From Daphnia pulex (Eukaryota > Arthropoda > Branchiopoda > Diplostraca > Daphniidae), in the NCBI RefSeq assembly GCF_021134715.1, contig NC_060023.1:3596001-3660000 (forward strand): a DNA stretch of 64,000 nt, read 5' to 3'. The notes beneath the pieces are model-generated. The model was not told the DNA's origin. It did no database searches and saw only the letters and a program-made list of their open reading frames with translations. Every line of letters starts with the position of its first letter. Within the stretch, counting starts at the first letter, position 1. Below are positions 35,093-45,889 of the stretch, piece after piece. The position numbers were made by a program, and so were the translations under genes.

Positions 35093-35426
35093 TCACATCT
35101 CCTCCCAGAAACAACGGGTGTCGCAATGTCGCCAACGGTGCCCCATCGGGAAACAATGACGGCAAGGCAAGGACTTGAGGTTGGGACACTCTCGATGCAA
35201 ATGTCCAACTTCACCGCATGTGTAGCATGTACGTTCGTTTCCTGGAAATAAGGAACACTTTACTACGTGATAAAACTACGTACTAAACAGAGTGGAATAA
35301 AGTTTTTTATGTTTTTGCCTAAAACTTTACCTAGTAGCGTTAAATATTCAACACAAAATGGAGATTATTACAGACATGAGCAATGAATCCTAAATAAAAT
35401 TTAAATTTACCTAGATTTCCAGCCAT
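35093..35426 (-). CDS. Small protein with two CCHC zinc knuckles
   Basis: Two minus-strand exons (35426-35411 and 35241-35093) join in phase to 54 residues: start MAGNLGNERT, then knuckle 1 CYTCGEVGHLHREC and knuckle 2 CRHCFPMGHRWRHC, both exact C-x2-C-x4-H-x4-C, ending CFWEEM. Such knuckles bind single-stranded RNA or DNA and occur in CNBP, ZCCHC proteins and retroviral Gag. The frame, splice sites and ATG are intact, but the gene is very short and leads straight into the JmjC-like fragment in the same frame after one TGA. It may be a real tiny gene, or the N-terminal part of a broken CCHC-JmjC gene. Confidence 0.55.
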
Positions 35427-37899
35427 TTTTCCTATTCTCTATGTATGTCGCTATGCGTACCGAACCGGAACGGCGGTAGCTTAGCAAACAAATTTTAAAA
35501 ATTGAACTGAAGTATAGAAAAGAAAACATTCAAAAACTTGTCCACATGATTGTGCGTTGAGACATATACAAAGATGGAAAACACGACACTAAAGTACAAA
35601 AAACATACCAGCCAGATAACTTGAAGCTATTGGATGAAGAGATCTAGCCAATCAAAGAGAGCAACTTTGAAATGTTCCAAGTAGGAAAACTGCTGCCACG
35701 AAAATTAATTGCAAAACAATGGGTTAAGAACAATGACTGCTGTGTCAAGAGAAACTTGGGGAAACGTAACGAAATGAAACTGCCACAAACGATTTTGATG
35801 ATAGAGATGACAAAAAAAATTATCCTGCTACGAAAGCATTAGATCGAAAATTACAGTGGGAAAATCGCTGCAATACAAGCAATAGGAATGGTGAAATTAT
35901 GGCACACAATGTAGAGAAGAAGATTAAACACCGACATGGGAGACAAGACGTTTTTCCTTTGTTCAACGATAAGGATGGATTAAGGGGAAGAGAAATTGTC
36001 GAGTGACACGTTACCAGATCTTTACATAATTTGAATAAAAAACTGGATACTTCCTGGGGTTCTTATTATGCCAACGTTTCAAACTCATGGTAAAAGTTTC
36101 TTCATCAAGATTGACTACACCCGAAAAAAAAACAACACCTACATGTGAACATGTTCCGTTCAATCTGTTAGCATAATATACACTGTACAAACTATCGCCA
36201 ACAGGGGGAACAATAACAAAAATATAAACTTTACCCAGCTATATATAGCTATATGGCCAGAATTGATGGCACCAGCATGATGTTCCAGAACATTCCAACA
36301 AGTGCGAGGTGATTGTAAATACCTATAAGACCTTAAAACCTGTGGCACAGAAAAAAAAGTTTGTTGGTGATAGCATTGACAATGAATGTATGAGTTACCA
36401 AACCTTTGACAACTACATAGCCTCCTGGAAGTTTCATTATTCTGTAGTCTCTCAAATGACAACTCTAAATCTGTGGGATGACTGAATGCTTTTTTACACA
36501 TTCAATAGGTTTTACAACTAACTTGCATTACTTGAAACTCAGGTAGAAAATCAACTAATTTCTGTCAGTGTGCTTCACAAGAGACTTCATTTATCCTTTG
36601 TTTTAGTCAAATATGGCTGACAAAAAATTGTAACCCTTATTGAAGAATTTCATTTTGAATCCCTTAAGTTTTGTGATCTAATCGAAAGATTCTCACAACA
36701 AAGTTTAAATTTTTTTGAAAGCTTTATAATTGTATCAAGCACACGCATTTTTTTCAATATCGCTTTAAGTATCGCTATTGCTAGCGGTGGTAGTTTCTCG
36801 CTAAAGTCTCGGTAGCAGTCTCGGCGATACAGGGTAAACTAAATAGCACTATCACAACCAGCGATATTACGGAGACTATCGCTTTACAACCCTGGAGGAG
36901 AAATATGCTGACAAGAAGTTGGTCATTGGCCCCTCAGACCTGGCCCTAAAGCACTTAAACCATCAGATGTTGACTCGATCTCTTCAGATGATCACTAAGA
37001 GTTTAACTCAATCTGTCATGTCAGAAGTTCTAAGAAAAAGATTGTATCCTTAATTTCTAGAGCCGTTTGTAATTGCATTTTGTGAGCTAACCTTTGACGA
37101 TCAATCTAGCTTTAGAAAAGAGGTGGATGATCGAGATTTTGCCAGCCTTTTGGATAGGGATGATAATGCCGGTCCCTCTTCCGTTCTACAGTCAGCAAGG
37201 AGCTGTCAACAATCTTCATGTTGTAGATTTCATGAGTTCAAATGATGATCTTGAGTTATTGTATGGGTGATTAGTCATTTTCTCCTTTGTACTTGCAATC
37301 TACTTTTTATATTTTGATCTTATGTGTGGCAATTTGTGCAAAGTATACAGAATCCAATAAACTAATTTGTATGTGGCGGACTTTGATTCACCCACATAAA
37401 TCCTTGTGTTAGTCTTCGGAAAACTATGCCACTGAGATTACCCTCTATGTGGCCAAAGGACTGAGTGCAGTTATTGAGTAAAGTGTAGTCCAGGTTTAAT
37501 GGAAACATCATCTCCACCTTCTCATTAGTCAACATTTATTAATTCTGTGATAATTCATGAGACCTTTTTGCATAAAGAGTGTGATTTTCCCCTTGGTCCC
37601 AGTTGGGTTTTTCAGAGGCTTGTCTAAGTCATTACAAGCTTAGTAGAAATGTAAACGGAAGAGGCAACCACTCTAGATATGCTGACCTGACCACTCAAAG
37701 TTGCAGTAACTCCTGTGGTGTGCAACTTCTTCGCAAATTCAGCATCAGCAACCCTTCATTTGACTTCAATGATGGTCTGTACAAAAACTCAGGGTTGTTG
37801 TCAATCTGTTGTCTCCAATCAATTGTTAATTTCATTTTCTCAACTAGCTTGCTATATATCTTCCTGTCACCCCATCAGATAACACGAATGTGGATGAAA
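35427..37899. other. Mostly unassigned; scattered short open segments
   Basis: No recognisable gene. On the plus strand 36895-37055 reads EKYADKKLVIGPSDLALKHL in one open stretch and 37065-37260 reads FCELTFDDQSSFRKEVDDRD; both look once-coding but match nothing I know. Because they lie next to the viral L relic they may come from related captured DNA. Confidence 0.3.
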
Positions 37900-40030
37900 G
37901 AACCTCCAATATTGATGTCAATGGAAAAGTTGCTTTTGAGCATCAACTTTGACTTCAGGAAACTTGTTGATCATGCCTCGATAGGTTCGGAGTTAAATTC
38001 TGAGACTAGCAGGGTTAAAGAGGTCGTTTTGACAGATTCATGTATACCCCCAAACTCAACAAAACCTCAACAAAACTAAATTTGAAGTCCACTGCTAAGG
38101 TTATATTGAATTTTGTGAAGTCAAGTGAGGAATCTGCATCGTAGCTGATTAATATTTCAGAATCGTCGGATGACACCGCCACATCCACGACTACAGGGTG
38201 TTCTTTCAGTTCCCCAGTCAATAGTCTTTTCCGCGACCTCTTCATCATCTGAAGACTGATATAGTTGCTCATGAAGTTCATTACAGTACAATGTAGTAAG
38301 CTGGAAGTGTAATGCAATCCCAGTCTCAACAGTGATGAATTGAGAGCGAGGTACATTGAGCCAACTCATCCCACACTCACTGTTTCCAAGGTCCCACACC
38401 ATGCTGTGCAGTTTATTCATGAAGTCACTTGAAGTTGGGAGTAGAGATTTGTTCTCTACAGTCTCCATAAGTTTGGGGTCGATCATGATCTTCTTCTGAG
38501 TGAACGTTGAAATCCCTCGTATGGATGCATGTAAGTTAGAGTGTACTCCATCAAGACCAATGCAAATTTGGTTGTTGTACTGCCCTTGGTTCCATTGTTG
38601 AGCATCTGCTGACTTAGCAGCCTTGACAATAGGCTCGGGGAGAAATTTCTTAGCCTTTTTGTCATGTGGGTTGTTCTTCATTCCCTAAAATCTCGGGTTA
38701 GTCATGACCTCATACGACGACATTTTACAAATATAGCCCTAGCAATCGTCTCTATGAATTGTTGGATAATCCTCTCGTCCATATTTAGCAGATAAATTTC
38801 ACTAACGGTCCTATGTTGAGATTTCTTGAAGACTATGAGAAGAGACAGACTATGTGCACGACGCCTTGAGACTCAACTTTGCATATGGCCTGTTTTACCA
38901 GATGAATGCTGAGGTTGTACTCTTCAGAGCTGACCCTTGGTCAGATGACCTCCTTGGCTCTCTTTCTTTTATACAATTTTCCCTTTTCATGCTCGTACCA
39001 CTTTTCGTTGAAGGAGCTGCTAGCTTTTAGGGTTCCAAGATCTTCAATGGTATTCTCCCCAATGAAATTAAGAATAGATATTCAATCTTCCTCATGTATG
39101 AAAGTCCATGAATCTGTTGTAAGTAGTCCGTAGACTTTCTGAAAAGATATTTAACCAAAGAAAAGAAACCCATGAGTTTGGATTGTTTCCGGGTCAGTTT
39201 CATCCCTCCCAAAAAATTGATTCTGCTTAGTCCTCTTTTCTTCCATATGTAGTATCTTCTTTTAGAGAGCAGATGTTCCAATCTTCTCGACAGTCTAATT
39301 CTTATTTTTAAGGAAACCAAGGTAGAACAACGAGGTCAGTTGGAAGGAGTTGTTGATGAATGCACCAGTGAACATGTTGAAAATTCCTGGTCACTTCACT
39401 TCTTTCGACTCTATCATGATTTTAAAACCATCTTGCTGGCAAATTTTCTTCATGGCACAGAGAGTAATTTCTCTGTAGCCCAAGCTTGCAGACGGCTTCG
39501 GAACACAGTTGGTATCTTCTCAACATCTTATGTGGCTTTGGAAGTGAAGGGACAGAAACAAAACCCTCCATGAAGACATATCTTGAAAAGGCGACTACTT
39601 CTTCAACTTTAGAATTGCCATTCATAAAGATAAGCAAGCTGACGGCCAGCATCTTAGAGAACTCAAGATTGACAGACATTTGCAATATTTTAGAAAGTTT
39701 GTAAGAAGACCTCTGGGTTCAGAATGGGATTTGGTAGAACTCAAATGAGTATGACGTTAGAGAGTTGACTCGCACCTGGCCAAGTTCTTCAGCTTAGAAA
39801 AAGATGTTTAACTGAATTATGTCCAGTTTATTGTTCCATTGGTTCTAGATTCCTTAAAAACTGTGTTGTAGGTGAATGGTTCATTAACAAGATCCTTGTT
39901 GTAGCAAAACATGTTGTAGAAGATATGGCCAGTAGGTTTTTTGGGTCTAATCAAGAGATACACGGGGTAGTGAGGAAATTTCTTCTGGATCATTTGAGAC
40001 TGAGATATGAGCTCCTGCACAAGTTTTCAA
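37900..40030 (-). pseudogene. Endogenous viral element: bunyavirus-type (phenuivirus-like) L polymerase, broken
   Basis: The minus strand holds consecutive open blocks (about 40020-39817, 39685-39422, 39320-39027, 38681-38357, 38356-38015) in changing frames. Order-consistent polymerase motifs are visible: motif A with DAQQWNQG near 38605-38585, motif B with GLHYTSSLLH near 38320-38290, motif C with SSDDS near 38173-38159, then an EFNSE-like segment near 37995. In segmented negative-strand viruses the L gene encodes the RNA-dependent RNA polymerase. Frameshifts separate the blocks, stops interrupt them, and the N-terminal endonuclease and most of the C-terminal part are not seen, so it cannot make a working polymerase. 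Phenuiviridae-like is inferred from the WNQG and SSDDS forms. Confidence 0.75.
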
Positions 40031-40837
40031 TTGTCTGTGGCTTCAATTGTTGAAGACCAGAACAGAGATTGAGACTTGGAACAGAACTCATCATGTCGGT
40101 AAGTCTTCTGTAGGTTTGAATACTCCTAACTTCACCATGTCACAAATTACGCCCTTATTCTCCATCTTCATGTTTATTTCATCTTATGGGATTGTCCTTC
40201 TGACAGGCATCTCCTCATAAGCGTCCTTCAGTATAGCCCCCACATCTTCAGTTGGCAAGGTTAAGGGTTGTGTTCTAGCCTTCAAGATTGTTAATAAAAT
40301 GACTCTTCACGTGAAATCTGTCGAATATCCTATGTCTTCTAACAGGAAATTCCATCGCTTGTCAAACAGATCAATTTGATGACTCACGTCGCTCTGTTAA
40401 CCAAAAGAGAACTGGACATATAGACTTCAGACTACAGAATGATTGTAGCATTGAAAGATCAGATAATTCTCAAACTGGATGATTCTGTCAACACACTCGA
40501 TGCTATTCCGAATGGACCTCTCACTTTCGGAGATGTCACTGTCCATATATAGTTCAATCCTAAGGTTCACATAGATTTTAGTTCGTAAAACTTCAGTACA
40601 ACTCATTATGTAATTTATATCAACAGAATCATTAAACCATGATTCCTAATTGTTTTTTTAAACATGGGGCAATTTCTCTCTGTAGTTTTCCAGTTAAAAT
40701 GTATGGAGTGCAAGTTGGACTCCATTTTTTTCTGCCTTTCAGATCTTTCAACCAAGGAGTGGGTGAGAGCTATGGCAAAGACGTTATTGTTTTAACAATG
40801 GATTACTTTTTACTCAACTTATATTGACGTCTAAGCT
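40031..40837. other. Possible further decayed L-element sequence
   Basis: The stretch has similar base composition to the viral relic and could be its 5' continuation on the minus strand, but no motif is readable. Confidence 0.25.
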
Positions 40838-40962
40838 TCAGACTCATCGGTGGAGCTTAATCCATTTTCTTATGGTTTTGTTAATAAATTGGGTAATCCA
40901 AAATTTTAATATGGCTGCTCTTATTAACACGATTGAAATGAAACGTGAAATAGTTATAGGCC
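40838..40962. repeat. 125-bp direct repeat, copy 2
   Basis: Same orientation and length as copy 1 at 34315-34439, with scattered substitutions. It lies just beyond the 5' side of the viral L relic. Confidence 0.8.
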
Positions 40963-41630
40963 TATACTAAATATAGGAAAACAACTCTAGGCCATGATAA
41001 ATATGTGTAATGGATAATGGAAACTAATCATACCGTCGGCAATTTTTTCATGAGTTGGCAACACCCTTTTAGGGTAGGAGTTAATGATTCCATGGTGCAG
41101 TTCCACGATTCTTTGGTACACGTCGGTATGTGTCCAATATTTACCAATGCCCAACAACCCTAGTGAAATTTTCTACTTTTGAAAATGTCGTACAACTGCA
41201 ACTATGGGACGTTTACGGCTTCTCTCTCGAAAAAAAAAAAATTCCCTTCGCCAGTCTCTTTGAAACGATGAATTCTAGAATACCAATAAGGAAGGTTTCA
41301 TGGTCATTTGGAAATTATTTTCTACAAAAAGTCCTCATTTGGTTAACTTTCGATTTTTTTGAATACGAAATCAGTTATCTGTTCGATAACAGCCTCGCAG
41401 ATAGCCCAGATTTAAATATTTAAGAGAGAAGTATCAGAATCATTTAAGGGAAGACCATCTATGCCCGTTTCTATATTTGATGTTTGGTTTGATGTTGGTA
41501 GTGTCATACGGGGCATGGGTGGTGATTATGATGCTGGTGCTTCCTTTCCGCCTGGGGAATTCTCGTTCATAAGAGTCATTAGAATAAATTAATATAATTA
41601 AAATATGAAATTATAATATTTGTTTTAATT
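40963..41630. other. No gene recognised
   Basis: A 97-codon plus-strand frame at 41130-41423 (MSNIYQCPTTLVKFS...) is open but matches nothing; the surrounding sequence is AT-rich. Confidence 0.3.
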
Positions 41631-42003
41631 CTATTCACTTCGTTCATAATAGCTGATGACAATCTGGGGGTGAATCAAATTTACTTCAGCTGCCAAAATT
41701 TCTTCTGGTTTATCCTGGCCTTTCCTAAACGATCCAACAAAAATGTTAGAAACCATATTTACTTACGAAAAAAGAGTTAGATTAGGTTGGGCAGATAATT
41801 AAAGTTTTTCAATCATAAAAAAGAGTAGCGAAAAATTTTAATAAACTTACTACTTCATGACGTATTTAAATTCTCCATTATTATGGGAGGTGGACAAGAT
41901 CAGCTCCGGTTCCCGATGGGTCAATTCTTCATTCTGTGTGAACAAAAGTGTTAATTAAAATTACATAATCTAAATAAATATAGATAGGAAACGTAAAGAT
42001 ACC
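41631..42003 (-). CDS. HP1-like chromoshadow domain, last exons (partial gene)
   Basis: Three minus-strand coding segments keep phase: one ending at 42003 (KRLEDIVLGAVQGALV), then 41933-41854 (REPELILSTSHNNGEFKYVMK) and 41724-41631 (KGQDKPEEILAAEVN, then LIHPQIVISYYERSE, stop). EPELILSTS..GEFKYVMK and HPQIVISYYE are the signature of the chromoshadow domain, by which HP1/CBX proteins dimerise and recruit partners to H3K9-methylated chromatin. Both introns have consistent phases. Upstream (42120-42350) some in-frame text remains (KVPEREEDDRLDEVA, then LMELEDQLRGQNN) but with a stop, and no chromodomain is seen. It may be a truncated HP1 copy or a divergent gene whose 5' part I cannot read. Confidence 0.58.
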
Positions 42004-42119
42004 ACAAGGGCTCCCTGAACAGCACCTAAGACAATATCTTCTAGCCGTTTAAATTTTTTAAGAAGAAGAAAGGCTATAAAAGGCAGAAAGTGCGCTATAA
42101 AAACCCCTTTTACTTACCA

Positions 42120-42355
42120 AATTTTGCTTTGAATTGTTTTGTCCCCTCAGCTGATCTTCCAATTCCATCAATTTCTTAAATTCCTTAGTGGGAACTGCCC
42201 TTCTTGAATGTTATCAATGTCTACATAGATCAAAGTTGCCGGCAACTTCATCCAAACGATCATCTTCTTCTCTCTCAGGAACTTTCGCAATCTTCAAATT
42301 TGCAGCCAACGTAGCCAACCCAGTATTGTTGGTTGGCAATTGTCCATGATTAACT
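42120..42355 (-). pseudogene. Decayed upstream exon(s) of the HP1-like gene
   Basis: Minus-strand text includes GLATLAANLKIAKVPEREED followed by a stop and then, in another frame, KEFKKLMELEDQLRGQNN ending at a GTAAGT donor. Its position fits the linker between chromo and chromoshadow domains, but the frame is broken. Confidence 0.35.
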
Positions 42356-42899
42356 AGAAAGAAAAAGAAAGATTAGTAACTGTGGGATTTAAAAAATCAA
42401 ATTGAGAATTAGCCCTATTTCCCTCTTTCATGGACGTCAGCATCAACGGCGCTTATGCTATTGATGTTCTTCCTTCCAAAATGTTTCCACATCTTAGCTG
42501 GACTAGATTTGAGCGTGACGAAGTAATATGTTCTAGATATAGCTACCTGGCTACCTACTAGTGTAGAATAAGAGGCATCGCACATTTCCCTCCCATGTAT
42601 ATTAAATTATGGCTGACTGTTGGGGGTTTTCAGTGCGGATCGTTACTTTACGGCCAGATTCACGTCCTGTCCCGGTTTTTCATCCCCAAAATTCCACACT
42701 AGGATCGCGTAGAATAAATCAAATTGTTAGCGTCTTAGTTGACAAACATAATTTAACTCCTTAATTTAAAAATCTCGTGGTCTGGGTGGATAGCTTTAAA
42801 TATTGCGCTGAAAAATACCAAGGTGCTGGGTTGAAGTTATACATATGGCACTAAAACGAACCACAGCCTTGCATTGTAATCAAACAAAAAACGCGTAAT

Positions 42900-43390
42900 A
42901 AAGGTAGTTACGTTCCTTTGCGGCATCGTTGATTGCCACCTTGCGATCAAGTAGCGTTGGGGATGGCCGAATACCGGCCATCTGGGCAGGGGAAAGTCCA
43001 CATTCACGAGGAGTGTTTCGGAATTTGATGAGGCCTTGCCTGAATTCGTCTGACGTCAAGTCTCATTTTGACTAGTTCTTTAATGGCTTAGACTGCCATC
43101 TTGGCGTGGCCGTTACTTTGGGTTATTGAGTCGTTGAATTACCCCACAAAATCCAAAATTCTGATCCAAAATTGCGAAACGAATGTCTGGGTGGTCGGCT
43201 TCCTCCGTGGTGATCGGCTGGATTGAACGCTTTGCGACATGGTGGCGAACGAAAGGACGTCCACATAAGCTGCCAGAGATCTTGCATCTCGAGATCAGCA
43301 ACCCGGGAGCTAATTACTGGATAAAGACGGATAGGATGCAGCCAAATTTCTACTTTAACGCCATCCCTCTGGCCAACGGGCAAAACGTCT
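42900..43390 (-). mobile_element. Ty3/Gypsy integrase fragment, broken
   Basis: Minus strand: an SNGHAKMAV..AIKELVK segment (about 43120-43070) interrupted by TAG, then FRQGLIKFRNTPRECGLSPA and QMAGIRPSPTLLD (about 43040-42935). The SNGxAE and RNTPRxxGLSPAQ signatures are those of the integrase core end and its C-terminal extension in Ty3/Gypsy polyproteins. Upstream (43390-43150) the same strand reads in shifting frames. No LTR recognised nearby. The plus-strand 137-codon frame at 43183-43596 overlaps this and is probably antisense shadow. Confidence 0.65.
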
Positions 43391-43599
43391 CTTCCGGCAG
43401 CGACAGATTTGATTACGTCTACAATTACTGCTCGGGCGAAGACGCTACACTTCTCCGGTTAAAACAGGACGAGGATGAAGGATCGCTTGCGCAGCGCTGC
43501 CCACATAAGACGAACAGCAAATTTTTATTGAGCGTTCTCCACCAGATCCCTGTCATGGACACTATCCCGTCTTTTCTTTGCCCCTTGGTCGACTAGCTT

Positions 43600-44070
43600 C
43601 GGATACAGAAACGGCGTTGCATGTTGGAAGTGAACTTGTCATTGCCAGAGCGGAGCTGAAAAGTTACCCTGTGGGAAACGTGGCCTTAAAGTGTCTCGTA
43701 AGTCATCACATGCAGAAAAAATTCCCACTCAACGACTCCCTGTGGTAGAGGGCATAGTACTCGTTAACGGGTCACTCCTTTAAAACAAACAGGAGAAGAA
43801 GTCGTTGCAACAGTTGGTGGAAGCTCTTCCTTGGTGAGCGTCTTGCCAAGATGACGGCCTCTCTCTCTCTCTACGTCTCTCTTTCTCTCTCTTTCTTCAT
43901 CCCCCCCCCCACAAAAAAATTATATACAAACGTCAACACACACAGAGATCTGCTAAGGTAGACGATTTTGCGGGAATTACAGGCGAGTATCTGTGACGTG
44001 CAGTCTACTTAAGATTCTGCAGTCCCCACACGTGGTGAAAAACAGGCTCCAATTATTGGTTATTATTCGT
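43600..44070. repeat. Low-complexity CT-rich stretch and unassigned DNA
   Basis: A CT microsatellite with a C-run lies at about 43856-43912. The rest holds no recognised gene. Confidence 0.45.
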
Positions 44071-44089
44071 TGAAAATTTTGACCCAGAT

Positions 44090-44800
44090 TTTTTTCTTCA
44101 AATTTTCGCTGATGAAGACGTCAAAAATGATTGCTGTAGGTTGCAAAATAATTTATAAATTAATTAATTTACAAATAGTCTTTACAATCAACAGATATTT
44201 TGCCTTGGAACCTTACATTTCTACTCTCTATCGCTGTCATGGCCTGTATGAAGGGTCAATGCTGCCCAGCGAACCCAATCACCAAACAAATGATCAGCGG
44301 ACTCATGCATTTATTCAGTGTGGGATATATATACGCATCGCGATAAAAATCCACTGAATGTTATCACCTCTCAGCAACAGCAGATTAAATTTTCTGATTT
44401 AGGATTGAGTAAAGTTATCTATTCCAAATGCCCATTGAAGGACCATGTCAATTCATCATTAACCATTATGTCGATTGATAACCCTGATATCTACAAAAAA
44501 ATATTGGCTATTGATGACAAAATAGAGTAACGGATTCCGCAATTATTCTGATCCCGCGACATGATCCCGCGATGGAAGATGTTTATCCAAAAGAAAAGGC
44601 TGACATATTCACTGTCGGGTGTTTAATTGTGTTTTTTTCTAACAAAAGGTGTGCATCCTTTTGGTGATGGCCCAGAATCAATAGAAAATCATTAGAAATC
44701 TAAAAGAACTTAGAACAAATTTAGAAGAACTCAACGACCGTATCATCGTGTTGTTAGATGGCCATGAAGCTATCTAACAACAGACCGTTTCATTTTATAT
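44090..44800 (+). pseudogene. Relic of an IRE1-like protein kinase
   Basis: Plus strand in several frames: FALEPYISTLYRC..YEGSM (about 44200-44262), HRDKNPLNVITSQQQQIKFS followed by DLGLSK (about 44335-44410), then ADIFTVGCLI (about 44608-44637) and GVHPFGDGPESIE (about 44648-44690). Order and wording follow the kinase domain of IRE1-type sensors (HRDIKPxN, DFGLxK, SDIFSxGCVFxYxLxxGxHPFG). IRE1 senses unfolded proteins in the ER and splices XBP1 mRNA, but here HRD and DLG motifs sit among frameshifts and stops and no RNase domain is seen, so it is a dead copy. No introns are evident, which allows a retrocopy. Confidence 0.6.
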
Positions 44801-44879
44801 ATGCCACACTCATTAATGACTCCTCAGCATTGGTCGAGAATTATCTATTTCTACGGAAAGATGATACCCCATATCAGAA

Positions 44880-45380
44880 GTGGTTGAGTCTGCAAATGAG
44901 ATGACGAGACGACAGGCATTGGCAGCAACAGAGCAACGTGTACGAGATGCTCAAGCCGAGCTATCTGCATCTGAACAAGCCATTATGGATCTTGGAGATC
45001 AAGTTCCCATCTCAGATCCATCAGAGTTGAATCCATCGGACTCGGTGTCACAATTTGGTCAACAAGATGATCCTTATCCACTTGCCTCTGGAGTAGCCCC
45101 AGATGCATGGATCGATTTATATTTGGCTTGAAGAGAGAAACCTCATGTTCGAGGAAACGGAGACAAGTCATCCGTTACTATTTAGCTGGAGGTGTATTCA
45201 GGACGGGCGTTAGATTGGTTCGCCTGGATCAGCATGTGGTATGCATTAGTCCACATCCCCAGCAAGAAAGCAAGCGAGAAACTTGCCATTTTGAAGAATT
45301 TATTGATAGGAGACTTGTCTGACATCGTGTACGGACATGGAGGTGGAGAATCTGGCTACAAGGAAAATATTATAATTTAA
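44880..45380 (+). mobile_element. BEL/Pao retrotransposon gag relic
   Basis: A first open block (44880-45131) is hydrophilic and helical (TRRQALAATEQRVRDAQAEL); a second, in another frame (about 45187-45380), reads YSGRALDWFAWISMWYALVH and KLAILKNLLIGDLSDIVYG. The second matches the gag-associated domain of BEL/Pao elements (pattern: F-x-G-D-x-x-W-x-x-F-W ... K-x-x-Y-L ... L-x-G-x-A). The two blocks are out of frame, so the copy is dead. Confidence 0.6.
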
Positions 45381-45388
45381 TATTTTAA

Positions 45389-45889
45389 TTCCATGAATTT
45401 ATTCTAGGGACTGTTATAAATGAGAAAATTGTGAATTCTCAAAACGGTGAGACACCACCACAACCACCACCACCACCACCTATCCCACGTACATCAAAGT
45501 TCCCTTTTATCATACGAATGTGGGCGCCCACATTAACAAACCAAAGATCCGATGTAGAAAGAGCTATAGATGGACTCCCACTCAACGATTCGGTTACTAA
45601 TCTAGTAAAAATTCAAATCGGAACCATCAGCGAAGGAATTGTCGAACAAATAACGGAATTTGTATCCGGAAAATTGAGCATTTCAGGGATAACCTCCAGT
45701 TTTTTTTTCAGTCTAGCGTTCTTGGTATTTTTGTTTCGTGTAGCTAGAATGAATTTGGACAAGTCTAAAAACACTAGATTATTGAGACATCTTTCTCACC
45801 AATCCTTCATTGTTGGCACCTGTTATGTTTCCATTTGCCTTTTGAAAGATTTCCTTAGGGAGAACATTGGTACTTTCTTCCCTAAATAG
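45389..45889 (+). CDS. Unknown open frame with proline run and membrane segments
   Basis: The frame is open from 45389 to TAG at 45887-45889; there is no ATG near its start, but an acceptor-like TTATTCTAG at 45399-45407 suggests an internal or last exon (about 160 residues). It has a PPQPPPPPPIPR run, then a hydrophilic stretch, a hydrophobic segment ITSSFFFSLAFLVFLFRV, a basic loop (NLDKSKNTRLLRHL), and a second weakly hydrophobic segment (FIVGTCYVSICLL). I recognise no family. Its intactness is unusual because the flanking BEL/Pao pieces are full of stops; function is unknown and chance is possible. Confidence 0.35.
   Translation, partial: FHEFILGTVINEKIVNSQNGETPPQPPPPPPIPRTSKFPFIIRMWAPTLTNQRSDVERAIDGLPLNDSVTNLVKIQIGTISEGIVEQITEFVSGKLSISGITSSFFFSLAFLVFLFRVARMNLDKSKNTRLLRHLSHQSFIVGTCYVSICLLKDFLRENIGTFFPK

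Noticed and set aside
34315-40962. The 125-bp direct repeats as LTRs of one retrotransposon
   Set aside because: They lack TG...CA ends, are very short for LTRs, show no target duplication, and the interior is a viral L relic without LTR polyprotein.
43183-43596. 137-codon plus-strand frame as a gene
   Set aside because: It overlaps the Gypsy integrase remnant on the minus strand, which explains the open frame better; the plus reading has no family resemblance.
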